Of a stretch of DNA of 7,318 nucleotides, positions 1 through 7,103 are shown one piece after another. The stretch lies in assembly GCA_023418375.1 (NCBI GenBank), contig JAEZZV010000153.1:1-7318 (forward strand), given 5' to 3'. The stretch is from Actinomycetes bacterium. GTDB lineage: Bacteria; Actinomycetota; Actinomycetes; Actinomycetales; Cellulomonadaceae. The notes below the pieces were generated by a model that saw only the letters and a list, made by a program, of their open reading frames with translations, was not told the DNA's origin and did no database searches. The position numbers and the translations under genes were made by a program. Positions within the stretch are counted from its first letter, which is position 1. Each line of letters starts with the position of its first letter.

Positions 1-137
1 GGCTCGCCGCGCTCGCCGACGCCGCGCCCCGGGCGACGACGCTCGTCGTGGGGCGGGGCGGGCACCTGGCCCAGGTGAACGATCCCGGCGAGATCGCCGA
101 CGCCGTCGTGCGCCTCGCGGAGCGGAGCCGCGCGTGA
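1..137 (+). CDS. Alpha/beta-hydrolase-like protein, C-terminal fragment
   Basis: Only the last 44 codons are inside the window; codons begin at position 3 and the stop is TGA at 135-137. The visible tail reads through LVVGRGGHLAQVNDP and ends in a predicted helix, EIADAVVRLAERSRA. A Gly-Gly-His followed by a short Asp-Pro stretch and a final amphipathic helix is the usual end of alpha/beta-hydrolase-fold enzymes, where that His is the catalytic base. The nucleophile and the rest of the fold lie outside the window, so the substrate cannot be inferred. The stop overlaps the GTG start of the next gene by 4 bp (GTGA), so the two are probably one transcription unit. Another hydrolase-fold protein without activity is possible, since only one motif is visible. 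Confidence 0.6.
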   Translation, partial: LAALADAAPRATTLVVGRGGHLAQVNDPGEIADAVVRLAERSRA

Positions 138-871
138 GGCCGGTCCCCCCGGAGCCCGGTGCGCTGCGGCGTCTGGGCTGGCGCGCGCAGGACTACAGGT
201 ACGTGGTGGCGCGGCAGGCCGCCGGCCTGCGTCCGCGGCGCTCCGTGCCGCCCGTCGCCGCGTCAGCGGAGGAGGGGGCGGCGCCGGTCGTGCTGGTGCC
301 CGGCGTGTACGAGTCGTGGACGTTCCTGCGACCGCTCGGGGCCGTGCTCGCCGCGGCCGGGCACCGGGTGCACGTCCTGCCGACGCTCGGCTACAACAGG
401 GGGCCCGTCCCCGACGCGGCGCGTGCCCTGCGTGCCCTCGTCGCGGCGGAGCAGCTGTCCGGCGTCGTCGTGGTCGCCCACTCCAAGGGTGGCCTCGTCG
501 GCAAGCTGGCGATGACCGCGGACGCCGACGGGTCGCTCGCGGGCATGGTGGCCATCGCCACGCCGTTCGCCGGGTCGCGGTACGCCCGATGGGTCCCGCT
601 GCGCGCGGTCCGCGCGTTCGTGCCCACCGACGCGGTGCTCGTGGCGCTCGCCGCCGAGCGCGCCGTGAACGCGCGGATCGTGTCCGTCTACAGCTGCTTC
701 GACCCGCACATCCCGGAGTGCTGCGCGCTCGAGGGCGCAGCCGCGAACATCGAGCTCACGACGCCCGGGCACTTCCGGCTGCTCGCGGACCCGCGCCTGC
801 CCGGGGTCGTCCTGGAGCAGGTGGCGCGCCTCGCGGTCAGGCCGACTCCCGGATCACCAGCCGCGGGCTGA
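134..871 (+). CDS. Alpha/beta-hydrolase fold protein (lipase/esterase-like)
   Basis: A 245-residue cytoplasmic protein with no signal peptide. A strand-and-turn VVLVPGVYESW (about 52-62) fits the first core strand and the oxyanion-hole loop. AHSKGG (115-120) is the nucleophile elbow with Ser117. A likely acid is Asp190 in SCFDPHIPE, and His213 in TPGHFRLL is the probable base, giving a plausible Ser-Asp-His triad. The layout resembles triacylglycerol-lipase/PGAP1-like esterases of actinobacteria; the true substrate is unknown. The GTG start is chosen because it overlaps the previous stop (GTGA) and has GGAG at 124-127, six bases upstream. The 3' end overlaps the convergent repressor gene by 35 bp. 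It lies on the opposite strand from the sugar operon and is probably functionally unrelated to it. Hydrolase family: confident; function: not. Confidence 0.85.
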   Translation: MRPVPPEPGALRRLGWRAQDYRYVVARQAAGLRPRRSVPPVAASAEEGAAPVVLVPGVYESWTFLRPLGAVLAAAGHRVHVLPTLGYNRGPVPDAARALRALVAAEQLSGVVVVAHSKGGLVGKLAMTADADGSLAGMVAIATPFAGSRYARWVPLRAVRAFVPTDAVLVALAAERAVNARIVSVYSCFDPHIPECCALEGAAANIELTTPGHFRLLADPRLPGVVLEQVARLAVRPTPGSPAAG

Positions 872-1886
872 AGAGCACGGGGTCGTCCGGCACGGGCTCG
901 TCGCGCAGGAGCGCCGCGAGCAGCGTGCCGGCCCGCGCGGCCATGTCGGTCAAGGGCTGCACGACCGTGCTCAGCGGCGGGTTGGTGCTCTCCGCCACCC
1001 CGATGTCGTCGAAGCCGAAAACCGCCACGTCGGCCGGGACGGAGAGCCCGCGGGTGGAGACGTGCAGCAGCGCGCCGGAAGCCATGAGGTCGTTCGCGAC
1101 GAACACGGCGTCCAGGTCGGGCACCCGGTCGAGCAGCCGCTCCATCGCCTCGACCCCGCTGCGGGCTGTGAAGTCGCCGAACTCGACGGCGTCGGCCGGC
1201 CGGCCGGCCGCCGCCATCGCGTCGCGCCAGCCGACGAGCCGGTCGAGACCCGCGGTCATGTCGGCCGGGCCCGCGATGGTGCCGATGCGGCGGCTGCCGC
1301 GGGCGATGAGGTGCTCGGTGGCGAGCTGCGCGCCGCGGGTGTTGTCGGTGTCGACGTAGTGCACGCCGGCGACGTCGAGCGGGCGCCCGATGAACACCGT
1401 GGGCAGCCCCGACGCGACCAGCGCGGAGTTGAGCCCGTCGTCGCGGTGGTGCGAGGCGACGACGGCGCCGTCGACGTGCCCCGTGGTGACGTAGCGCGCC
1501 GCCTTGCGTGCGGAAGCCGCGTCGCGCGCCACGAGGAGGACCATCTGCAGGTCCTCAGCCTCGAGCGACATCGACAGCCCGTCGACGATGCCGGCGAAGA
1601 ACGGGTCGGAGAGCAGGCGCCGGTTCGGCTCGGGCAGGACGAGCGCCACCGAGCCCGTGCGCCGCGTCGCGAGCGAGCGGGCGACCGGGTTCGGCACGAA
1701 GTGCAGCTCGGCGATGGCCGCCTCGACCGCGTGCCGGGCCTCAGGGCTGACCAGGTGCCCGCCGTTGATGACCCGCGACGCCGTCGCGCGCGACACCCCG
1801 GCCAGTGCGGCGACCTGCCGGATCGTCGGTGCCCCGGAGCGGCCGGTGCGGCCGGCCCGGGGGGGTGCGTCGACCGGCGTTTCCAT
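837..1886 (-). CDS. LacI-family transcriptional repressor, CebR/CelR-like
   Basis: A 349-residue DNA-binding regulator. Residues 21-42 form the LacI helix-turn-helix (TIRQVAALAGVSRATASRVIN), followed by the hinge-helix signature PNPVARSLA (65-73) and a periplasmic-binding-protein-like sugar domain. Family marks in that domain include VDGAVVASHH, GLPTVFIGRP, VDTDNTRGA, DAVFVANDLMASGAL and VAVFGFDDIGVAESTNPPLSTV. Its position after a sugar importer and a GH1 enzyme suggests it binds the imported or processed beta-glucoside and releases the operators upstream of the binding-protein gene. As the last gene of the operon it would repress its own synthesis. ATG at 1886 lies 2 bp after the GH1 stop; an in-frame GTG at 1892 would overlap that stop as GTGA. 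Neither has a clear ribosome site, so translation is probably coupled to GH1 and the start is uncertain by two codons. Confidence 0.93.
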   Translation of the reverse strand: METPVDAPPRAGRTGRSGAPTIRQVAALAGVSRATASRVINGGHLVSPEARHAVEAAIAELHFVPNPVARSLATRRTGSVALVLPEPNRRLLSDPFFAGIVDGLSMSLEAEDLQMVLLVARDAASARKAARYVTTGHVDGAVVASHHRDDGLNSALVASGLPTVFIGRPLDVAGVHYVDTDNTRGAQLATEHLIARGSRRIGTIAGPADMTAGLDRLVGWRDAMAAAGRPADAVEFGDFTARSGVEAMERLLDRVPDLDAVFVANDLMASGALLHVSTRGLSVPADVAVFGFDDIGVAESTNPPLSTVVQPLTDMAARAGTLLAALLRDEPVPDDPVLFSPRLVIRESA

Positions 1887-1888
1887 GG

Positions 1889-3349
<1,461 letters not shown>

Positions 3350-3354
3350 TGCGT

Positions 3355-4263
3355 TCACCCCTTCACCGCGCCCTGCATGATGCCGGCGACGAGCTGGCGG
3401 CCCGCCACGATGAACAGGGCGATGAGCGGGATCACGGAGATGACGACGCCCGCCATGATCAGCGCGATGTCCTTGAAGAAGCCCGCCTGCAGCAGCTGGA
3501 GCGCCACGGGGAGCGTCGGGTTCTTCGTGCCCAGCACGATCGAGGGCCAGAAGAAGTTGGTCCACGACGCGATGAACGTGAACAGGCCGAGCATCGCGGC
3601 CGCCGGGCGCGCGGCCGGCAGGGCCACGTTCCAGAAGGTGCGGATCATGCTCGCGCCGTCGACGCGGGCGGCCTCGATCAGCTCGTAGGGCAGCGCGGAG
3701 TCGAGGTACTGGGTCATCCAGAAGACGCCGAACGCGGTGACCATGCCCGGCAGGATGACGGCCCACAGGCTGCCCACCAGGTCGAGCTCGCGCATGACGA
3801 TGAACAGCGGCACGACGCCGAGCTGCGTCGGCACGGCCATCGTGGCGATCACGAAGACGAGCAGGGGGCGCCGGCCGCGGAAGCGGAGCTTGGCGAACGA
3901 GTAGCCGGCGAGCGTCGCGAACATCACGACGGACACGGCAGTGGCGGTCGAGACGATGATCGAGTTGAGGATCGCCTGCCACAGGTCGATGTCGGCCTCG
4001 AGCACGCGCTTGAGGTTCTCGATCAGCTGACCGTCGGGCAGCAGCTGCGGGATCGGGTCCTGGGCGATCTCGGCCGAGGTGGACGACGCGAGCTGCATCG
4101 CGAAGTACAGCGGGTAGGCCGAGATGACGATCGCCAGGCCCAGCAGGACGTAGGTGAGCCAGCCAGGCCGCCGCTCGGAGCCGACGCCGCGGCGCCGTGC
4201 TGCGCTGCGCGCGGCACCCGCGCCGGCCGTCTGACGGATCATCGGGATCGAGGGGGCGCTCAT
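3355..4263 (-). CDS. ABC sugar transporter permease, MalG/CebG-like
   Basis: A 302-residue inner-membrane permease of the carbohydrate-uptake (CUT1) binding-protein-dependent family. After a basic N-terminus (about 1-33) there are roughly six membrane segments, near 35-57, 97-121, 131-156, 163-183, 222-244 and 265-288. The cytoplasmic EAA loop, which docks the ATPase, is at about 193-216 (YELIEAARVDGASMIRTFWNVALP). The ending GRQLVAGIMQGAVKG is typical of MalG-type subunits. It would pair with the preceding permease to form the channel. Its ATG overlaps that permease's stop by 4 bp (ATGA) and has AAGGAG at 4270-4275, six bases upstream. No ATPase gene follows, so it probably uses a shared MsiK-type subunit encoded elsewhere. 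CebG by position and context; the substrate is inferred from the adjacent GH1 enzyme. Confidence 0.95.
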   Translation of the reverse strand: MSAPSIPMIRQTAGAGAARSAARRRGVGSERRPGWLTYVLLGLAIVISAYPLYFAMQLASSTSAEIAQDPIPQLLPDGQLIENLKRVLEADIDLWQAILNSIIVSTATAVSVVMFATLAGYSFAKLRFRGRRPLLVFVIATMAVPTQLGVVPLFIVMRELDLVGSLWAVILPGMVTAFGVFWMTQYLDSALPYELIEAARVDGASMIRTFWNVALPAARPAAAMLGLFTFIASWTNFFWPSIVLGTKNPTLPVALQLLQAGFFKDIALIMAGVVISVIPLIALFIVAGRQLVAGIMQGAVKG

Positions 4264-5294
4264 CGGGCGCTCCTTCCAGCGACGCGCTTCGCCTGACGCG
4301 AGGTGCGCAGGGTCGGCTCGGCGGCGATCCGCCGGGTGATCAGGTAGTTGGCGATCGCGAAGATCACGATGACCAGGAACAGCAGCCACGCGACCGCGGC
4401 GGCGCGGCCGAGGTTCGTGTTCCGCCAGCCGAGCTCGTACAGGTAGAGCGTGACCGTGAGCCACTGCCGGTCGTTGCCGCCCTGGCCCATCTGGTCGTAC
4501 ATGCGCGGCTCGTCGTAGATCTGCAGGCCGCCGATCGTCGAGGTGATGACGACGAAGAGGATGGTGGGCCGCACCATCGGGATCGTCACCGAGAAGAACT
4601 GCCGCAGCCGGGACGCGCCGTCGATGACCGAGGCCTCGTACAGGTCCTGTGGGATGGCCTGCATGGCCGCCAGGAAGATCAGCGTGTTGTAGCCGGTCCA
4701 GCGGAAGTTCACCATCGAGGCGATGGCGACGTGGGACCAGAACGGGTCCGAGTGCCAGGCGATCGGGTCCATGCCGACCTGCTGCAGGACCGCGTTGATC
4801 ATGCCGGAGTCGTCGGCGAACATCTTCGAGAAGACGAGCGTCACGGCGACCGGCGCGACGACGTAGGGCAGCAGCACGCCCATCCGCCAGAACGTCCGCG
4901 CGCGCAGGTTCGCGTGCAGCAGCGCGGCGAGGATCAGCGCCATCAGCACCTGGGGCACCGACGACAGCAGGAAGATCGAGATGGTGTTGCGCAGGGCCTT
5001 CCAGAAGAACGCCTGGTCCAGCACCGTCGAGAAGTTCTCGAGCCCGACGAACTCGCCCTGGCCGCCGAGCAGGTCCCACTCGTGGAGCGAGACGAAGCCC
5101 GTGTAGAGGAGCGGGAAGAGGCCGGTGATCGCGAAGACCACGAAGAACGGCGAGATGTACAGGTAGGGCGAGACCTTCACGTCCCAGCGGCCGAGCGTCT
5201 GGCGGAAGCCGATGCGGCGCGGGGGAGCGGACAGGTCGGACGTCGCCGCGGAGCCGCGGTCGCGCCGGGGGCGGGTCGGGGTCTGCGTGGACAT
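4260..5294 (-). CDS. ABC sugar transporter permease, MalF/CebF-like
   Basis: A 344-residue membrane permease of the CUT1 family. A hydrophilic, Arg-rich N-terminus (1-40) precedes about six membrane segments, near 43-67, 103-127, 137-158, 186-212, 243-260 and 298-319. The EAA loop that contacts the ATPase lies at 219-240 (YEASVIDGASRLRQFFSVTIP). The segment after the fifth helix (YDEPRMYDQMGQGGND) is the usual MalF-type region before the last helix. It forms a heterodimeric channel with the next gene product and accepts sugar from the lipoprotein encoded upstream. AAGGA at 5300-5304 lies five bases before the ATG. It is separated from the binding-protein gene by 130 bp holding strong hairpins, whereas it overlaps the next permease gene, so permease levels may be set separately from the binding protein. 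Confidence 0.95.
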   Translation of the reverse strand: MSTQTPTRPRRDRGSAATSDLSAPPRRIGFRQTLGRWDVKVSPYLYISPFFVVFAITGLFPLLYTGFVSLHEWDLLGGQGEFVGLENFSTVLDQAFFWKALRNTISIFLLSSVPQVLMALILAALLHANLRARTFWRMGVLLPYVVAPVAVTLVFSKMFADDSGMINAVLQQVGMDPIAWHSDPFWSHVAIASMVNFRWTGYNTLIFLAAMQAIPQDLYEASVIDGASRLRQFFSVTIPMVRPTILFVVITSTIGGLQIYDEPRMYDQMGQGGNDRQWLTVTLYLYELGWRNTNLGRAAAVAWLLFLVIVIFAIANYLITRRIAAEPTLRTSRQAKRVAGRSAR

Positions 5295-5342
5295 GCGGGT
5301 CCTTGGGGTGCACGAGCCGCGCGGGGCTCAGGTGGCGGCGCC

Positions 5343-5365
5343 CGGCGGCGGGGTGCGTGCCGCCG
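5343..5365 (-). promoter_or_regulatory. Second stem-loop in the binding-protein/permease gap
   Basis: CGGCGGC at 5343-5349 pairs perfectly with GCCGCCG at 5359-5365 around a 9-base loop. It sits between the larger hairpin and the permease ribosome site. Given the GC content a 7-bp stem can arise by chance, so its role is uncertain; together with the larger hairpin it would give a structured intercistronic RNA. Confidence 0.4.
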
Positions 5366-5378
5366 TCGGGCAGGGGTG

Positions 5379-5418
5379 CGGCCGGGCCGCCGGCAAAGGG
5401 GAGCCGACGGCCCGGCCG
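5379..5418 (-). terminator. Strong hairpin after the binding-protein gene (attenuator or mRNA stabiliser)
   Basis: An 11-bp perfect inverted repeat (5379-5389 with 5408-5418) continues, after one mismatch (5390/5407), into four more pairs (5391-5394 with 5403-5406), leaving an 8-base loop. It begins six bases after the stop codon of the binding-protein gene. No run of U follows on the transcribed strand, so it does not look like a complete intrinsic terminator. A partial terminator or a 3'-end stabilising structure would raise binding-protein mRNA relative to the permeases, as known for malE-malF type operons; that role is inferred here. Confidence 0.7.
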
Positions 5419-5424
5419 AGAGTG

Positions 5425-6741
5425 TCAGAGAGCCTCGACGGCCTCGACCCACTTGGCCCACGACGACGCGGCGTCGTCGGTGCCGTCCACCTCGACGCGG
5501 TTGATGGCCTGGGCCATCGCGTCGTTGATCGCGAAGTAGTTCGTGCTCTTGTACGGCGCCACGGTCACGGCGGCGGAGCGCTCGGCCATGATCTCGCCGA
5601 CAGGGGCGTTGTTGAAGAACTCGTTCGTGATCGCCTTGAGCTCGTCGGACTCCTGCGCCTCGACCTGGCTCGGGAAGTTGCCGGTGGTCTGGAAGGCGAC
5701 GAGCTGCTGCTCGGGCGCGGTCAGCCAGTCGGCCAGAGCCTTGGCCTCCTCAGGGTGCGCCGACTGCGTCGGGACCGTGAGGAAGGAGCCGCCCCAGTTG
5801 CCGCCGCCGCCGGGGAAGACGTTGGCGACGTCCCAGCCGGTGACGCCCTCGGCGTTGCCGGAGATGACGCCGAGCATCCAGGACGGCGCGAGCATGACGG
5901 CGAAGCCGTTGGTCTGGAAGGAGTTCGTCCAGTCCTCGCTCCACTGCTGGAGGCCGGCGGAGAGGGCGGTGTGCGCCATGACGGCGTCGTACGCGGCCTT
6001 CACGTCAGGGTTGTCGACCGCGATGATCTCCTGCGTGTCGGGGTCCTCGTACGCGACCTCGATCTGGTTCACCAGGCCCTGGTAGATCGCGGCGCCCGAG
6101 TCGTAGAACGGGACGCCGGTGCCCGCGGCGGCGAACTGCTCGCCGACGGCGAAGAAGTCGTCCCACGTGGCGTCGTCGCCACCGAAGAGCTCGGCGACGG
6201 CCTCGCGGTCCGAGGGCAGGCCCGCGGCCTCGAAGAGGTCGGCGCGGTAGGCGATGGCCTCAGGGCCGATGTCCGTGCCGTAGCCGACGAGCTTGCCGTC
6301 GGGCGTCGTGGCCTGGCCGACCTTCCAGTCCTGCCAGCGGCCCTCGACGGAGTCCGAGGCGAGGTCCACGAACTGGTCGGAGTACTGCATGATCTCCGGC
6401 ATCCAGTCGACCTCGACACCGACGACGTCGGCGAGGCCGGAGCCCGCGGCGAGCGAGGTGTTGAACTGGTCGCGCGCCTCGTTCGAGGTCGCGAACTTGT
6501 TGTGCTCGATCGTGATGTTCGGGTGCTCTTCCATGTACTGGTCGAGCAGCGTGTCGTAGCCCCACTCGTTGAACGTGGAGATCGTGAGGGTGATCTCCTC
6601 GTCGGTGGTGGTGGTCTCGCCGCCGTCGCCGGCCGGCTCGTCGGTGGCGTCGTCGCTGCCGCCGCCGCACGCGCTCGCCAGGAGCGCGATGGTCGACATG
6701 CCGGCGACGAGCGCGAACGCCCGCTTCCTCGTCGTGCGCAC
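5425..6741 (-). CDS. ABC transporter sugar-binding lipoprotein, CebE-like
   Basis: A 438-residue extracellular solute-binding protein. The N-terminus has basic residues (RTTRKR), a hydrophobic stretch and the lipobox LLASAC, giving a lipid-anchored Cys25, then a Gly/Asp/Thr-rich linker (about 26-50). The mature domain starts at ITLTISTFNEWGYDTLLDQY. It contains GLADVVGVEVDWMPEIM, the CUT1-type stretch GYGTDIGPEAIAYRADLFEAAGLP, and a C-terminal region with many Trp and Tyr residues that would stack on sugar rings. It captures the oligosaccharide outside the membrane and delivers it to the two permeases encoded next. GTG at 6741 is chosen because AAGGAG lies seven bases upstream and the lipoprotein signal begins there. 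An in-frame ATG at 6858 would add 39 non-conserved-looking residues, has no ribosome site and sits next to an operator. Sugar specificity (cellobiose or another beta-glucoside) is inferred from the GH1 neighbour. Confidence 0.94.
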   Translation of the reverse strand: MRTTRKRAFALVAGMSTIALLASACGGGSDDATDEPAGDGGETTTTDEEITLTISTFNEWGYDTLLDQYMEEHPNITIEHNKFATSNEARDQFNTSLAAGSGLADVVGVEVDWMPEIMQYSDQFVDLASDSVEGRWQDWKVGQATTPDGKLVGYGTDIGPEAIAYRADLFEAAGLPSDREAVAELFGGDDATWDDFFAVGEQFAAAGTGVPFYDSGAAIYQGLVNQIEVAYEDPDTQEIIAVDNPDVKAAYDAVMAHTALSAGLQQWSEDWTNSFQTNGFAVMLAPSWMLGVISGNAEGVTGWDVANVFPGGGGNWGGSFLTVPTQSAHPEEAKALADWLTAPEQQLVAFQTTGNFPSQVEAQESDELKAITNEFFNNAPVGEIMAERSAAVTVAPYKSTNYFAINDAMAQAINRVEVDGTDDAASSWAKWVEAVEAL

Positions 6742-6748
6742 TGATGGA

Positions 6749-6754
6749 CTCCTT
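6749..6754 (-). promoter_or_regulatory. Ribosome binding site of the binding-protein gene
   Basis: AAGGAG on the minus strand, seven bases before the GTG at 6741. It decides the start in favour of this GTG over the in-frame ATG at 6858, and it is the best-spaced ribosome site in the operon, fitting a highly translated binding protein. Confidence 0.85.
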
Positions 6755-6839
6755 CGTCTCGTCGACGACGCCGGTGCCTCCCGCGTCGCCTGTGCTGCCG
6801 CGACGGGTCTGCCGCCGTCGGCCGTCTGTGCGCACGCGC

Positions 6840-6853
6840 TGGGACCGCTCTCA
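6840..6853. promoter_or_regulatory. Putative operator O1 for the LacI-type repressor
   Basis: TGGGACCGCTCTCA is an imperfect inverted repeat. It matches 12 of 14 positions of TGGGAGCGCTCCCA, the known CebR/CelR operator of Streptomyces and Thermobifida. It lies about 100 bp before the binding-protein start, in the predicted leader. Its centre is 44 bp from the related palindrome at 6884-6897, close to four helical turns, so two dimers could bind on one face. Binding by the repressor encoded at 837-1886 is inferred from motif and context. Confidence 0.7.
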
Positions 6854-6861
6854 GCCATCAG

Positions 6862-6874
6862 CGGGCGAAGCCCG
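6862..6874 (-). promoter_or_regulatory. Small hairpin between the two operators
   Basis: CGGGC at 6862-6866 pairs with GCCCG at 6870-6874 around a three-base loop. It sits midway between the two operator-like sequences, inside the predicted leader RNA. It may be only local structure; no riboswitch or attenuator layout was recognised around it. Confidence 0.3.
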
Positions 6875-6883
6875 TCTCCGGGA

Positions 6884-6897
6884 TGAGACCGGTCTCA
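6884..6897. promoter_or_regulatory. Putative operator O2: perfect 14-bp palindrome
   Basis: TGAGACCGGTCTCA is a perfect palindrome with the central CG typical of LacI-family operators. It agrees with the CebR/CelR box at 10 of 14 positions; the changes are symmetrical (G to A at position 3, G to C at position 6, and their partners). It lies just downstream of the proposed -10, where a bound repressor would block transcription of the operon. Confidence 0.75.
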
Positions 6898-6911
6898 GTG
6901 CGTGTGTGCCA

Positions 6912-6941
6912 ACGGTGGTGCCCGGCTCCGGCCCCTGTCAA
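6912..6941 (-). promoter_or_regulatory. Candidate operon promoter
   Basis: A perfect -35 hexamer TTGACA lies on the minus strand at 6941-6936. With 18-bp spacing the -10 would be CACCGT (6917-6912), which keeps the A at position 2 and T at position 6 but is otherwise weak. This would start transcription near 6905, directly before the palindrome at 6884-6897, and give a leader of about 160 bases. The -35 is convincing; the -10 and start are guesses. Confidence 0.45.
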
Positions 6942-6962
6942 ACCTCGTAATCGAACTGTGAC

Positions 6963-6979
6963 GTGGGTCGCGCTCCCAC
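6963..6979. promoter_or_regulatory. Upstream inverted repeat related to the CebR box
   Basis: GTGGG and CCCAC flank a 7-base spacer. Read on the minus strand it begins TGGGAGCGC, identical to the first nine bases of the CebR/CelR operator, then ends GACCCA instead of TCCCA, so one extra base separates the halves. It lies about 22 bp upstream of the proposed -35. It may be an auxiliary repressor site or belong to the divergent gene. Confidence 0.45.
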
Positions 6980-7016
6980 CGTGCGCCTCCGCGCCCGTCT
7001 GTGCAGGTCAGGGCGC

Positions 7017-7030
7017 TGCAAGCGGTTACG
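7017..7030. promoter_or_regulatory. Weak LacI-family-like core
   Basis: TGCAAGCGGTTACG contains AAGCGGTT, which fits the general LacI-family core AANCGNTT, but only four of seven base pairs are symmetrical. It is unlike the other three boxes, so if real it would serve another regulator. The rest of the intergenic region (6980-7103) shows no clear promoter for the + strand gene. Confidence 0.2.
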
Positions 7031-7103
7031 GCGACGGCGAGGCGTGGCGCGGTTGTGCAACGCTCGCCGCGCGCCCTCGCGGCCTTCGGGTGATCCTCGA
7101 AGG

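Noticed and set aside
4197..5504. + strand open frame (435 codons) opposite the first permease
   Set aside because: Low-complexity Arg/His/Asp/Gly-rich translation antisense to a clear permease with an EAA motif.
5576..5583. GAGCGCTC palindrome inside the binding-protein gene, equal to the core of the CebR box
   Set aside because: Only eight bases match and the flanks do not (9 of 14 overall). It is explained by Glu-Arg-Ser codons in a GC-rich gene.
5212..6744. Long + strand open frame (510 codons) opposite the binding-protein gene
   Set aside because: It is a mirror frame of the lipoprotein gene. The composition is biased to Val, Arg, Asp and Gly, it has no domain signature, and it crosses the hairpin gap.
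6759..6768. TCGTCGACGA palindrome near the binding-protein start
   Set aside because: A short palindrome common in this base composition, with no similarity to the other boxes and no second copy nearby.
6742..6858. N-terminal extension of the binding protein from ATG at 6858
   Set aside because: It has no ribosome site, would put an Ala/Ser/Arg-rich stretch before the lipoprotein signal and sits next to an operator. The GTG at 6741 has AAGGAG at ideal spacing.
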